Positions 6,771 through 17,832 of a stretch of 36,550 nucleotides of DNA are shown piece by piece. Both the position numbers and the translations under genes were made by a program. Within the stretch, counting starts at the first letter, position 1, and each line of letters starts with the position of its first letter. The DNA is taken from positions 1 through 36,550 of IMG/VR virus record IMGVR_UViG_3300010354_000245, one strand, 5' to 3'. The DNA is from a virus. A model generated the notes under the pieces. It was not told where the DNA came from, made no database searches, and worked only from the letters and a program-made list of their open reading frames with translations.

Positions 6771-9700
6771 TTACGCTAAAGCAATTACTCTCAATTCTTT
6801 AACTCTTGGGACATAAACTTGATTAGTTGATGTTAATAGTAACTTAATTCTGTATGATCTAAATGCAGGTAATTTGTCGATAGTAAATGAATATTCCTTA
6901 AAGTCTAATCTGCTAGAATCAAATTCAGTAGAATTTGATTTGGTTATGAATTTATCTGAAGATCCATTGCTATTTGCAGCATCTATCACTTGACCATACG
7001 CATCTAAGTTTGAATAACCTGGGAAGGGAACAAAAATAGGATCAAAATTATTCTTTTCACTTATAGCATAGAAGGCTCTTATATCAGAATAGGAGTTAAC
7101 ATAACCACTTAGGAGAACTTTAATAGATGTTGCTGGATTTTCCAAATTAATTTCTTTGGAAATATATTGTGTGGAGGTGGGATCGGAGTTAATTAGATTA
7201 ACTCTAGAATCTGTTGCATAATTTTGAATGACATTATTTACCCTATTCGATGTAAATATTGCACTAATTCTCTGTGAGTCAATTACTGGGGTTAGTTTTG
7301 AATTCGTAGTTCCTAAAGTAAGTCTCATTCCAAAAGATTTATCACCAGGGAGGGATAGACTTGTTAATTGGGAAGTTTCATTAATACGAGACGCAATCAG
7401 TCTTGGGGTGGAGAGGTAGTTGGGAGCATTAATAGTTACTGCTTCATATCCATTGTTGGCATATGGAGATTCATTTCCACTAATACTCTGAGCAGTGGTC
7501 GTTCTGATTTCTGCTGATAGTGAAGTTCCTTGTACTGTTAGATTTTGGACGTTAGGTGTTATAATTTCAAATGGTATATTTTGAGTTGCTCTTACATCAT
7601 ATCCACCAGAAGATTTTGTGGTATTTGCATAGAGAGCTGGCCAACCACCCGCACCACTTCTATCTTCCATATAGTTGCCATCTGTCATATCAATTTTAAT
7701 ATTGTATGAATCAAATGTAATTGGTTCTGAGACTGAAACATCATTTAAATTATGTGTTGTATTAATGCGATGTAAAGAAATTCCGTTTAATTCGTATTTG
7801 TAGACTGGAGTTCCTACAGGATAATCTTTTGGATTTGTGCCTCTTACAATATCTCCACCAATCAAACCAGTTGATGTTGAAGTATATGAAATTACTTCAC
7901 CACCAATGAGTAAATAACCAACGTTAGTTGTACCAATGCCAACATTCTCAAATGTGGTAAATGATGTTGAACTGTCTACAGAAATCTCTGATGTTGATGT
8001 TGCGCTGAGTGCTGTAGTTAGTTTAGTTGGTTTAATATCCGATTGAACATTTGAAATCACCACATAGTTATCATTAAAGTACATTCCATGGTTTTTGTGA
8101 TTTACTTTCACATGAACACCATCATAATTGGAAACCGTAGCAATATTATTAACTAATACTCCAGTTCCGTTAAGGTAAGTTGTTACGCCTAAATTGTTTG
8201 TATATTGTAATGTTTTTCCAGAACCAACAACAAAGTCTCCTTGAACATTATCAATGATTAATTGATTTACATTTTGTATGGATGAAAGTGAGAATCTTGC
8301 ATTAGAACCTACATTTACAGAACCAATACTGGTTATTCCCAACACATCTCCAACTTGATAACCAGAACCACCTGAAGTAATCGTTGCCGCTGCAGCAACT
8401 CCATTATTGATGGTAATTGATGCAACTGCTCCACTACCATTACCAGTGATACTTGTCAAATTAACTCCAGTGAAAACTAGACTTGATGCTGATGGCGTAT
8501 ATCCAATACCAGCATTGATAACTCTTAGAGTTCCTGTTGCAATACCAGCACTTCCAGCATAGTTTCCTGTTGCATTAGTTCCAGCTTGAGAGATTGTATT
8601 TCCAAGAGTTAGACCAGAATCATTTAAAGTTGAGGCAAGAGAGACTCTAACTTTCTTGGAATTAAATTCCAATGGATTTGGCAACAATTTAGCAATCTGA
8701 TTATTTCCTTGAGATAACTGTGGATTGTATACTTCAACTGTCCCATCGTTGATAAAATCAGCCCTATACAGGGTAAATTTAAGGTCTTCCCACTGACTTG
8801 CTTCCCAAGTTGATGCATTCTGGGATTTAAATAGTGATCCGAGATATGGTTGATTAGAAATATATGTTTGTGTGAGAATGTCGTTCTCACCAATTCTAGA
8901 AATATAAACACTATATTTTGTGGAGTTAGATGCTAAGCATATAGCATATTCTTTTCCACCCTCAAGGTAAACTGGGGACTTAAAAGTTATTGATGTTGGA
9001 ACGGATCCATCTGCAGATGTATTAATTTCATCTGGAGCAACAACAATTTCGGAAAATGGAAGTATATTTTGAGTTGGGAATCCATTTTGCATGGTTCTCA
9101 ACTGGAAAGTCATTGGAATATCCATGTCATCTTTAGACTTAAAGAAGACATCACACCTAGTAACAAAAATTCCAGACTCATCATCCACTAGGAATGATTG
9201 TGCTAAAGGATCATACCACCCAACAATAGCCTGTCTTGAAGTTTGAGAAATAACTCTGGTATTTACTACTTGTGACCCAGTTGTCCTGGAAATAGCTCTT
9301 TCTTCGAAATTTTGTTTGTTTTCAATTCGAGCATTTCTAACTGAAATGATGTTTTCTTGAACTGTTTCTAAAGTTCCAGATGCAGTAAATCCTTCCTCCG
9401 CAATGGTAGATGCGGCATTTTGATCATTATTTTCATTATTGACTAAAGTGAATACCTTAGTCCCAGTCTCAAATCTTGGATGAATGGCAATATTTGGATT
9501 TGGTATGTAAAAACTTCCAATTAAAGTTGATGATATATCTGATATTAATGATACGTTTGTAATTGTTGCTCTTGCCCCACTGGTCTGACCAACTAAAGTC
9601 ATTCCAGATTCGACCCATCCAGAAAATTCTCCCTGTGGTGCATTACATAAAGAGAATATATCAATGTTTAATATTGATGATGTTACCGAATAACTAGCAG

Positions 9701-12700
9701 GTAAAACTTGCCCAGTGTAGGGATTTTGTGGGAATGTTGATGTTGGTAAGTTGTATGGACCTTCTTTATGATTTGTTTGAGCAACTCTAAAAGTTATTCT
9801 TGGCGATCTTGCATTTACATCTGGATTTAATCCAACGTTATTAACAGTTCCAATTACAGTTTCTCCAACATTGAAAACACCAGAGATCATTGAAATCTGT
9901 AATAGTTTTGGAACACAATATTTTGTTACATTGATTCCATCAAAAAATCCATAAATCTTGGTCAGTGGTTTTAACTTTTTAGAAACAAATTGTATGTTTC
10001 TAGATCTCATATAAGAAATGAGATTTCTGTTTATAACCTTATCACCTACAGATGTTCTATCAAATTGCTGTGTAATAGAAACTCTTGTTCCAGTTCTAGT
10101 TTCTGTTCCAAAGTCTCTAACTTCACGGATGGTATCTTCATAAGTTGTATCGGTGAGAGTTCCCCAACGAGCAATACTTCTATTGCCAGGACCATTTTGC
10201 CATCCAGTAGTTTCACTTCTTCTTCTGGAAGTTTCTGTTATATCTTGTCCAGTCCAGTTTTGAACCCAAGAACCCCATACAGTAGGTCCAAAACCCGTTT
10301 GTGGGTCTACATTTAAAGTTCTAGATGCGTTGGCTAATGTTTCGGTATAATTGCCCTCAGTTTCAATAATCTTTGCTTCTACTCTAACCGTATCTACCCA
10401 GGTGTCTGAAGCTGGAGTTAATTCAATGGTTCCTTGCCAGAAACTAATTAGGAATGGAGTTACGCTTTCGGAACGAGTTGCAAATGGTTGTTTCAACCAT
10501 TCAATCTCGGAATAATCCAGAGTGACAATATCACCAGTTTTTCTTACATTAAATCCTTCAATGGCATTGAAAGATAAATCTTCCTGAGGATCAACATTTT
10601 CAACAGGTCCGAATGTTAAATCAACTGAAGTTGTATAATGAGATGGTCTTAATTCCTTATTAGTAAAATCAATACTATTTTTTATCAGAACCGATCCTTC
10701 CTGTGGCAAGAAGGAGGTGAAATTATCAACAAAGAATCCAGATTTAAATCTATTAAGGCCATCGTTATCTGGTACAAATAGATTTGCAGTATTGGTTTCG
10801 AGTAAAGATAGTGAGGTGTAATACTCAAGATTTTTGATTCTATTTTCAAGTTGTCTGATATCAGACATAGTATAGCGTTTGTTTTCTAGGAATTTTATAG
10901 AAGCGTCGGAAGTAGCATAAAGATAGGGTGGTAAAGATACTGTAGCGATTTCTAAACAATCATCTACCGAAATTGGTTTTTCTGGATTTTCTGCGGGAGT
11001 TCCATATTTGATTTGGAATTTTCCATCTTTACTTAAATAAATTCTATCGATTCTTCCAAGATAGAATGAAAACTTTCCAATAATATCTTCATCGGAGGAT
11101 AGAATACTTGCTGCAGAATTTCCAGAAGAATTAAATGTTCTTCCATAAAATTCTAAAGGAGATCTTGATCCTGCCGTAACTGTGTAGTTAGAAACTCTTG
11201 GGCGTATATCAATAATGTCTGTTACTGGGGTTCCATTTATTTGTTTGATATCTTGAACATAATCAAATGTTTTATATGATTCAACTGTAGTAATGTCTCC
11301 AGTATCAGAAGAATCATAAAATCCACTTGAAAAATATACTCTTAATTTTTTAGATGGTTCTTGAATACCTGCCTTTCTTGCTATAGTCCCGTAGTCATAA
11401 AAAGTTCCTTTTTGTCCAGTTAAGAACGTGTAATTAAATGATACATCAAAACTTGTAGAATCTAAAGAAGTTATAACTGCTTGAATTTTTGATTCATCAA
11501 AAGTTACAGTTTCACCTTCTTTGAAGATATTTTGATTTTTGTAAATAAATGCAATTTGAGTAGATGTTGATTTTTCTGCTACTATTGCTATAGCTCCACT
11601 GTTAGAACCAACTATTTTTTCACCAATCAGTAAATCTGATGTTGTTCCAGTTTGACCACTAATCGACGATAAAACCATCGTAGGTGCTGATGGATCGCTG
11701 GTTGTTGAAGATTCAAATATTCCATGAATTTCTATAATATCTGGAAAATTTAGAGAAATAGTCTCATCTTGAACTCTTGTACCGTATGGATATGTTCCAT
11801 ATGCTAATCCATCATTGAAAGTTGTTCCACCAATTCCAGATCCTTGGTACTTAGATTTGTTAATTATTACATTATTAACTCTATTCTTGATTTTTGCTTT
11901 TGCAACTGGTTTTGTTTTAGTAAGTGTTGTTAGTAAAGTTGCTCCAGTGTCATCTGTACCCAAATTATAAATTTGAAGTTGCGAACCACCATTGATGTAA
12001 GCAAATTTATCTGATGTTAATACTTCTGTTGTTCCATCGGATCTAATAAGAGCATATCTTTCCTCATCAAAAGGAAGAAATGTTTCATTTGTTCCAGCAG
12101 ATACTACCCCACTTAATTGATTTCCAGAAATATTAACTGTAAATGATTTTCTAATTGTAATATCAGTATTAGATAAGTCAAATGAAGATATATTATTCTT
12201 TGGTAACTTTGTATATAAAGTATTATCGCTAGATGCATCTAGAGATGTCGATAATACTGTTAGATCAGTTACACTCAACAAGGAGGATGGTAAAGCGCCA
12301 GAATAAACGCCAGTAACAGTTGTTACCCCAGTTATCGTAAAATTGGTGGATGCTACACTTACAACTTTAGCCACTACTGGAATAGTTAATGATGTATCTG
12401 TAAATCTTATAAGATTATTTGGACGTAGAGTTGGGGGTATAACTAAAGATGTAACTGTGCTAATCCCAGTTAGAGTAGAAACACCTGTAATTGAAGCATT
12501 ACCAATTACTAGTTGTGGTGTTTGAACAGTATCGGCAGTAAAAGTTGATCCAGAACCAACCACACCATAAACAGATTTTATGTCTGATATCCCGTATGAG
12601 GTTACTGCAACGGAAACAAGAGAAGAATCGATTCCATCAAAACTAAAAGATTCATTCTGAACAAAAGTTCCTTTGACATCATAGAGACTTAATCCTGTGT

Positions 12701-14225
12701 TCGAAGAAACCGCATCTTTTAAAAATGCAGTAGCACCACTATTGTTTCCTTTAATAAATGTTGGAACTGGTAAAGTTACTGGTTCGTTTAATGTAATTTC
12801 GGTTGTAGTCTGAATATCATATAAAGAAACTTTCCATTCGTTCAAATTTGAATTTGAAGTATTATATGCACCAGATTCCAAACTAAAATCATACACTCTC
12901 GCAACACCAATTTCTGTACCTGGTGCCGTTGTGCTACTACTACCAACTCTTTCACTTCTGAGACTTAAGACATATGTATTTCCTATACCAACTGTAGGAG
13001 TTCCATATACTCGATTTAGTCTAAAAGTTGGTCCAGTATTGTAAACGATTGATTGATTTTCTAGAGTTTGTGTTGTCCTTGGTTTTTCTACATCTAAAAA
13101 TGTTGGAGATATAGTTTCAACTTGGTATCCTCTTACGGATGCTTTTCCAGGAGAAATTTGATAAACTGCTAGTGAATCTGAGGGTGTAGATCCACCATAG
13201 GTAAACTGACCATCATTGAATAAACCACGATTCGCTATTCCATCATTCAAAGATTCTTTTACCGAAACTTCAAAAGGTTTGATTAAATAGTCACCAGATT
13301 CTTCATAAGTTCTTCTGGCTAACTCATCTGCAATTAAATTATATTCTGTTGTTGTCTTTTTATTTTTTAAAACACCATCAACTACAGTTGCAAGTTCTAC
13401 GAAATTTTTATCATTGAAATCAGTTAGACTCTTTTTAAATAGAGAAACTGAAATTTCGAATCTATCTGCCCCTGGAGCAGCGTAGTTATTATAACCTTGA
13501 GAATTATCATTTAGAGATTCATCTAAATCTGCGGTTACAACCTCTTCGTTTATGAATAGTCCTATTCTATAATTTGGCTTACTTGTATATTGATCTAAAA
13601 TCAACGTCTCAGTATTTACCTTTACAAATGTTCCGCGTATAAAATATACACCTTCTGTAATGTTAAATGAAGATCCAGTCGCAGCACAGTTATTTGCCAG
13701 AGTTATTGCAAATGGATTTCCTGCAGAAATAACTGAATTTCCTAAGAGACCAGAAACTAAATCTTGAGTGCAAACAAGGGATTCACCATCTAAAAATTGT
13801 TGAGAAGAATTATTTTGAGTATTGGAATTTAAATAGTTTATGTAGAGGGTTAAATTTCCTCTTTCTGAGTCTTGTGGTAGTAAAATTTTATCTACAACTG
13901 CAGATACGCCAGAAACCTTCCCAGTAATTTTCTTTCCTACAAGTTGATCTGCATATGCAGCAACAGGAACTCCTTGATAACTGTTGTTTAATTGAACAGC
14001 ATAATAAATGGCATTATATCCAGTATTTCCAGGAATAACTTTTGCACCTTCCTTAAAAAAGTGCTGTCCAAATCTTTCAATTTGATTTTGTAAGATGGAC
14101 TGTAGTGTTGTTAGTTCTCTAGACTGAACTGGGTATCCTGGTTTAAATAGTACTTTATGAAAATTTTTACTTTCATTAAAGTCATCAAAATATGGAAATA
14201 CGTTGAGATTAGTTTCCTGTGGCAT
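6771..14225 (-). CDS. Giant DUF4815-type virion structural protein (2484 aa)
   Basis: A 2484-aa virion protein in the genomic slot of T4 genes 9 to 12 and wac, between 8 and 13. The first 120 residues carry the hallmark of DUF4815 (MPQETNLNVFPYFDDFNESK, PGYPVQSRELTTLQSILQNQ, FFKEGAKVIPGNTGYN). Around residues 970-1180 is the usual core (RKAGIQEPSKKLRVYFSSGF, then IDIRPRVSNYTV and the short helix RQLENRIKNLEYYTSLSLLE). Around 1680-1830 is a lectin-like beta region (DDESGIFVTRCDVFFKSKDD, GGKEYAICLASNS). Two Gly-rich repeats (AGIGYTPSASS, GGSGYQVGDVL) occur near residues 1900-1965. It probably forms outer baseplate or fibre-attachment structure. Exact equivalence to a T4 protein is not claimed. 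Confidence 0.88.
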   Translation of the reverse strand: MPQETNLNVFPYFDDFNESKNFHKVLFKPGYPVQSRELTTLQSILQNQIERFGQHFFKEGAKVIPGNTGYNAIYYAVQLNNSYQGVPVAAYADQLVGKKITGKVSGVSAVVDKILLPQDSERGNLTLYINYLNSNTQNNSSQQFLDGESLVCTQDLVSGLLGNSVISAGNPFAITLANNCAATGSSFNITEGVYFIRGTFVKVNTETLILDQYTSKPNYRIGLFINEEVVTADLDESLNDNSQGYNNYAAPGADRFEISVSLFKKSLTDFNDKNFVELATVVDGVLKNKKTTTEYNLIADELARRTYEESGDYLIKPFEVSVKESLNDGIANRGLFNDGQFTYGGSTPSDSLAVYQISPGKASVRGYQVETISPTFLDVEKPRTTQTLENQSIVYNTGPTFRLNRVYGTPTVGIGNTYVLSLRSERVGSSSTTAPGTEIGVARVYDFSLESGAYNTSNSNLNEWKVSLYDIQTTTEITLNEPVTLPVPTFIKGNNSGATAFLKDAVSSNTGLSLYDVKGTFVQNESFSFDGIDSSLVSVAVTSYGISDIKSVYGVVGSGSTFTADTVQTPQLVIGNASITGVSTLTGISTVTSLVIPPTLRPNNLIRFTDTSLTIPVVAKVVSVASTNFTITGVTTVTGVYSGALPSSLLSVTDLTVLSTSLDASSDNTLYTKLPKNNISSFDLSNTDITIRKSFTVNISGNQLSGVVSAGTNETFLPFDEERYALIRSDGTTEVLTSDKFAYINGGSQLQIYNLGTDDTGATLLTTLTKTKPVAKAKIKNRVNNVIINKSKYQGSGIGGTTFNDGLAYGTYPYGTRVQDETISLNFPDIIEIHGIFESSTTSDPSAPTMVLSSISGQTGTTSDLLIGEKIVGSNSGAIAIVAEKSTSTQIAFIYKNQNIFKEGETVTFDESKIQAVITSLDSTSFDVSFNYTFLTGQKGTFYDYGTIARKAGIQEPSKKLRVYFSSGFYDSSDTGDITTVESYKTFDYVQDIKQINGTPVTDIIDIRPRVSNYTVTAGSRSPLEFYGRTFNSSGNSAASILSSDEDIIGKFSFYLGRIDRIYLSKDGKFQIKYGTPAENPEKPISVDDCLEIATVSLPPYLYATSDASIKFLENKRYTMSDIRQLENRIKNLEYYTSLSLLETNTANLFVPDNDGLNRFKSGFFVDNFTSFLPQEGSVLIKNSIDFTNKELRPSHYTTSVDLTFGPVENVDPQEDLSFNAIEGFNVRKTGDIVTLDYSEIEWLKQPFATRSESVTPFLISFWQGTIELTPASDTWVDTVRVEAKIIETEGNYTETLANASRTLNVDPQTGFGPTVWGSWVQNWTGQDITETSRRRSETTGWQNGPGNRSIARWGTLTDTTYEDTIREVRDFGTETRTGTRVSITQQFDRTSVGDKVINRNLISYMRSRNIQFVSKKLKPLTKIYGFFDGINVTKYCVPKLLQISMISGVFNVGETVIGTVNNVGLNPDVNARSPRITFRVAQTNHKEGPYNLPTSTFPQNPYTGQVLPASYSVTSSILNIDIFSLCNAPQGEFSGWVESGMTLVGQTSGARATITNVSLISDISSTLIGSFYIPNPNIAIHPRFETGTKVFTLVNNENNDQNAASTIAEEGFTASGTLETVQENIISVRNARIENKQNFEERAISRTTGSQVVNTRVISQTSRQAIVGWYDPLAQSFLVDDESGIFVTRCDVFFKSKDDMDIPMTFQLRTMQNGFPTQNILPFSEIVVAPDEINTSADGSVPTSITFKSPVYLEGGKEYAICLASNSTKYSVYISRIGENDILTQTYISNQPYLGSLFKSQNASTWEASQWEDLKFTLYRADFINDGTVEVYNPQLSQGNNQIAKLLPNPLEFNSKKVRVSLASTLNDSGLTLGNTISQAGTNATGNYAGSAGIATGTLRVINAGIGYTPSASSLVFTGVNLTSITGNGSGAVASITINNGVAAAATITSGGSGYQVGDVLGITSIGSVNVGSNARFSLSSIQNVNQLIIDNVQGDFVVGSGKTLQYTNNLGVTTYLNGTGVLVNNIATVSNYDGVHVKVNHKNHGMYFNDNYVVISNVQSDIKPTKLTTALSATSTSEISVDSSTSFTTFENVGIGTTNVGYLLIGGEVISYTSTSTGLIGGDIVRGTNPKDYPVGTPVYKYELNGISLHRINTTHNLNDVSVSEPITFDSYNIKIDMTDGNYMEDRSGAGGWPALYANTTKSSGGYDVRATQNIPFEIITPNVQNLTVQGTSLSAEIRTTTAQSISGNESPYANNGYEAVTINAPNYLSTPRLIASRINETSQLTSLSLPGDKSFGMRLTLGTTNSKLTPVIDSQRISAIFTSNRVNNVIQNYATDSRVNLINSDPTSTQYISKEINLENPATSIKVLLSGYVNSYSDIRAFYAISEKNNFDPIFVPFPGYSNLDAYGQVIDAANSNGSSDKFITKSNSTEFDSSRLDFKEYSFTIDKLPAFRSYRIKLLLTSTNQVYVPRVKELRVIALA

Positions 14226-14231
14226 AATTCT

Positions 14232-15785
14232 TTAAAACTGCAAAACAATCTTGATATCTTCTTTTTGATTTGATGACCTTGTAATCGCTGGTCTGTTGTC
14301 AACATAAAGTATATTTCCAGAATATTTTTTAACTTCTGGACTTGCAAGACCATTCGAAAATGACTGACCAAGACTATACGTTCTATTATTTATTACGGTA
14401 GTTATACCCGTAAATGTTGTTTGGATACTTAAATTAGAACCAGATGTTGGAACAATCGTAGTTGTTCCACCAACTCCAGGAGTGCTAGTAAATTCTGTCA
14501 AATCATATCCGTACTTTGGATTTGTTTGATACGTTCCAACAGTGTTAAATCCAGCAAGTGTTCTATCTTGCCAATACTTTAGTACTCCAGTCACACTATC
14601 ATAATTAATTACTCTTCCTACTGCTGTTGTTCCAGACGATACCGTTTGAGTTACAACAGAATTGGGTGTAAATGTTGCAGAACTATATCCAATACCAGAT
14701 AATTTGAGAGCATAAACAGCACTTGCTTTATCTGATGTTAGAATTTGGTTTGAAGTAAAAGATAATGGATTTTCTACAATTCCTATTCTTGCAATTTTGT
14801 TTCCAGTAATAAAATCTGGATTAGATTCATCATTTTCAAGACGAGAATAAATTAAAACATTATAAGCACCCAACTCCTTGTAAATGTCTGAACCATGTCC
14901 ACCTTTGGGTGAGATGATAACGTCAAAAGTTGGTCTTGTTGTTCCTGTTGGAACATTTCCACCAACTAAATCTACATTTCCATAAGTGTATCCAGAACCT
15001 TGACTTGATATAGTTACTGATTCAACTTCAACATCGGCATTGATGGTAATTGTACACTCAGCACCAACACCATCACCTTTAATGGGGACTCCAGTATAAA
15101 CGGTGTTGGCAACGCCAACACTAATGCCTCTGTTTGTAATTACAACTGTTTTGATTGACCCATCAACCGCATTATTACGAACTGCTGCATTATCAGAACT
15201 CGTTTCCCAATCCGAGGGAACAGGCATAAAATCGGTTGATTCAAATTTTACAATATCAGATGGTTTAATAGTATACAAATATTTCCAAACATATCCATCT
15301 CCAGAAGTTCCTGCTGCTCTTGGTTCTAAGTCTACAAAAGTAGGCTCATCAATAGATGGTTTTCCGTTTGGAGTTTCTGGAGTTGTTCCGTTTTGTAAGC
15401 AAATATAAACTCTATAATCAGAATTCATTACAAAATACGTCGCAGAATATAAGTTAGTTGATCCACTAACTTTTGCCACATTAGAACGACTATAATCGTG
15501 CCGATACATGTCATAAGTAGTTCCAGAAGTCCATGTTCTTTTTGGAACCACATGTCGAACATCACTTGAGTTAATTTTCTTTAAAGCAATTGTAGTATCC
15601 CAATATGAATTTTCTTCATCATAATTATCTTTTGGTGAAGGTGGATTTTCATCCCAATCTGTTTGAATTTCTGAAGAATTGGATAGACCTACAAAAGCAT
15701 AATAAGAATTTGCTGAAGTTGTTACTCCAGCAATAAAGTTTTTTGCATTTAATATTCTAATTTGATCAGTTATAATCGCTGACAT
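14232..15785 (-). CDS. 8: Baseplate wedge protein gp8
   Basis: A 517-aa baseplate wedge protein (T4 gp8 is 334 aa). Family segments seen: NSYYAFVGLSNSSEIQTDWD and following, RHVVPKRTWTSGTTYDMYRH, the turn SGDGYVWKYLYTIKPSDIVK (T4 has PGDGYVWEYLFEI), and the C-terminus SGNILYVDNRPAITRSSNQK ending IKIVLQF, which matches T4 SGEMIYMENRPPI...INILFTF. The extra length lies in the middle (about residues 210-440) and includes a Gly-rich repeat (SSQGSGYTYGNVDLVGG) and beta modules like those in other virion proteins here. A double AATAAATA late-promoter-like element precedes it, overlapping the end of the fibre gene. Confidence 0.92.
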   Translation of the reverse strand: MSAIITDQIRILNAKNFIAGVTTSANSYYAFVGLSNSSEIQTDWDENPPSPKDNYDEENSYWDTTIALKKINSSDVRHVVPKRTWTSGTTYDMYRHDYSRSNVAKVSGSTNLYSATYFVMNSDYRVYICLQNGTTPETPNGKPSIDEPTFVDLEPRAAGTSGDGYVWKYLYTIKPSDIVKFESTDFMPVPSDWETSSDNAAVRNNAVDGSIKTVVITNRGISVGVANTVYTGVPIKGDGVGAECTITINADVEVESVTISSQGSGYTYGNVDLVGGNVPTGTTRPTFDVIISPKGGHGSDIYKELGAYNVLIYSRLENDESNPDFITGNKIARIGIVENPLSFTSNQILTSDKASAVYALKLSGIGYSSATFTPNSVVTQTVSSGTTAVGRVINYDSVTGVLKYWQDRTLAGFNTVGTYQTNPKYGYDLTEFTSTPGVGGTTTIVPTSGSNLSIQTTFTGITTVINNRTYSLGQSFSNGLASPEVKKYSGNILYVDNRPAITRSSNQKEDIKIVLQF

Positions 15786-15798
15786 TTTACGGAGTTTT

Positions 15799-15810
15799 TA
15801 TTTATTTATT
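15799..15810 (-). promoter_or_regulatory. Double late-promoter-like element before gene 8
   Basis: Minus strand AATAAATAAATA, two overlapping octamers, in the 27-base gap between the fibre gene and gene 8. Confidence 0.55.
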
Positions 15811-15812
15811 AG

Positions 15813-17807
15813 TTAAACGGAAACGGTCTTTAGTGTGCCATCGTTTTCAACAAAGAGTTGATACTTTGTTCCATTTGGTGAAGTCAGAATAACGCCTTGC
15901 GATGTATCAATACCGACTTTGACGCTTCCAGATACTTCAAGTTTTTGTGTTGGATTTGTGGTTCCTATTCCAACATTACCACTAGAATTAGCATAAAGTC
16001 TGATATTTCCTTGACCATCAGAAAGAACAACATTATTATTTGAAGTTCTGATATCCAATTCATTAGAATTTCCATCATAACTTCCAAGAATTACATTGTA
16101 ATCACCAGTTGTAATATATCTTCCTGCCGACCATCCAATAAGAGTGTTGTATACAGTTGTTGTGGAATCTTGTCCAGCAAAGGCTCCAACTCCAGTATTG
16201 CCAACGTAAGAACTACCAGTAATATTGTTTCCAACAGAATTTAAGGTATAATAACCAAGAGCAACGGTTTCTCCTGCTGCTCCAGGTTTAGTAAATGAAT
16301 AATCACCAATCGCAACATTACCTCCACCAGTAAATGTTGAAGCAGGATGCTGAGTAATGACTACGTTATCTGTATAGTATGGTGCGGTTCCATTTGTGGA
16401 ATTTCCTTTAATTATTAATCCATTAATGTCTCCATATCCATGAACTTTTAGTGAATTAGAAACTCGACCAAGAGAACTATCATTGCCAAGAGTTAAATTG
16501 TAACCACTAACTGGATTTGTGGTGCCTATTCCAACTAATCCAGCAGTAGTTGTAATGATTGTCCCACCAGTTCCTACATTAATAGATGATGCACTTATAT
16601 TTCCAGTGTTTGCAGTAAATGTAATAGCAGAACCAACTTTTGTGGTTCCAACATCACCATTGTTTAATTGAACATTACTGCTACCAAAGAAAATGGCACC
16701 ACTATTAATATTTACAGATCTAGTAGATTCAGAATATAAATCCAAATCACCACTTGAATTTCCACTAACTCTTGCAAAGTTTGAACCAGAACCCAAGAAT
16801 CTAATACCATCATAAGATTGATTTCCAAGTTCTGTAGTGCAAGTAGCATTTTTAAAAGTTGCAATACCAGTAAATGTAGAAACTCCAGAAACGTTTAATT
16901 GACCGATAGAAGCCCCAGTACCAACAGAAATATTAGGAACGATAAGTATATTATCATCCGTTCTATATGTTAAATCAACATCAGCACGTAGATACTGTCC
17001 AGTTGTTCTATTTTCAACAAAAGTTGGATAATAAATTGTAGTCAGTCCATTGGTATCTGTGATGTCGATGGTTTCTGCTGTACTTCCACCAGATACTATA
17101 GGAGACCCACCAACATAAAGGGCAGTAGCACTAATAATTCCAGTTTGTCCGTCAATTGTGACTCCAGACCCAACTGTAATTGTATTGGATGAACCATCTA
17201 GTACGATTGAGGAAGTCCCTATAGTAAGAATTCCTGTAACTCTCGCATCTCCGTTAACCCATAAAGAAGTTCCAGATGCTCCTACAGGACCTACTTCCAA
17301 ATTAAATCTTGGATTTATTGTGCCTATTCCAGTTTTGCCATCACCATCAATAATTAACCAAACTTCTCCACCAAACTCAGGTCCAAAACCTCTACCAATT
17401 TTAAATTTAGAATCAGTATCGGATGCACCATCAACCCAAATACCTAATTCACCATCCGTATTAAAAATATCTGCTCTTTTGCTTGCCTGAACTCCATAAT
17501 AAATTCCAAAATGATCTTGACCACTTCCGTCAACTTTTTTTCCAAGAGAAAATCTTACACTTGATTGATTTACAATTGCTAAAGTAGATAAACCAGGATC
17601 AGTAGTTCCAATACCAACTGCAGTTAGAGTGTTAATTCCCACATCAGTTTTTTGCCATAATGGGGCGGATAGTGTATCAGTACTACCAGCACCCAAAAAC
17701 GTATAAATTTCATCAAAGTTACTGTTTATTTTTACTGCTCCAGCAAAAAGAGTATCACCATCACCCGCATTGGGCGCAGAACCAGTATTTATTCCTAACT
17801 TTGCCAT
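15813..17807 (-). CDS. Fibre-like virion protein with T4 gp10-type N-terminus (664 aa)
   Basis: A probable trimeric fibre or baseplate pin. The N-terminal 40 residues (KLGINTGSAPNAGDGDTLFA, then GAVKINSNFDEIYTFLG) match the start of T4 gp10, which has NIGNVVDDGTGDYLRKGGIK and INENFDELY. This suggests the same attachment domain to the baseplate. The rest is repetitive: four VGIGTTNP-like units (GIGTTDP, GIGTINP, GIGTTNP twice) and, at about residues 495-590, YadA-head-like repeats (NVAIGDYSF, ETVALGYYTLNS, NTGVGAFAGQDS, NTLIGWSAGRY). It ends LFVENDGTLKTVSV. No S74 peptidase/chaperone domain is seen. It lies between the gp7-like gene and gene 8, a place where T4 has no fibre gene. A host-range role is inferred. 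Confidence 0.85.
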   Translation of the reverse strand: MAKLGINTGSAPNAGDGDTLFAGAVKINSNFDEIYTFLGAGSTDTLSAPLWQKTDVGINTLTAVGIGTTDPGLSTLAIVNQSSVRFSLGKKVDGSGQDHFGIYYGVQASKRADIFNTDGELGIWVDGASDTDSKFKIGRGFGPEFGGEVWLIIDGDGKTGIGTINPRFNLEVGPVGASGTSLWVNGDARVTGILTIGTSSIVLDGSSNTITVGSGVTIDGQTGIISATALYVGGSPIVSGGSTAETIDITDTNGLTTIYYPTFVENRTTGQYLRADVDLTYRTDDNILIVPNISVGTGASIGQLNVSGVSTFTGIATFKNATCTTELGNQSYDGIRFLGSGSNFARVSGNSSGDLDLYSESTRSVNINSGAIFFGSSNVQLNNGDVGTTKVGSAITFTANTGNISASSINVGTGGTIITTTAGLVGIGTTNPVSGYNLTLGNDSSLGRVSNSLKVHGYGDINGLIIKGNSTNGTAPYYTDNVVITQHPASTFTGGGNVAIGDYSFTKPGAAGETVALGYYTLNSVGNNITGSSYVGNTGVGAFAGQDSTTTVYNTLIGWSAGRYITTGDYNVILGSYDGNSNELDIRTSNNNVVLSDGQGNIRLYANSSGNVGIGTTNPTQKLEVSGSVKVGIDTSQGVILTSPNGTKYQLFVENDGTLKTVSV

Positions 17808-17824
17808 TTTAGATGTTTTTTATG

Positions 17825-17832
17825 TATTTATG
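17825..17832 (-). promoter_or_regulatory. Late-promoter-like octamer before the fibre gene
   Basis: Minus strand CATAAATA in the 33-base gap between the giant gp7-like gene and the gp10-like fibre gene, about 18 bases before the ATG. Confidence 0.5.
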
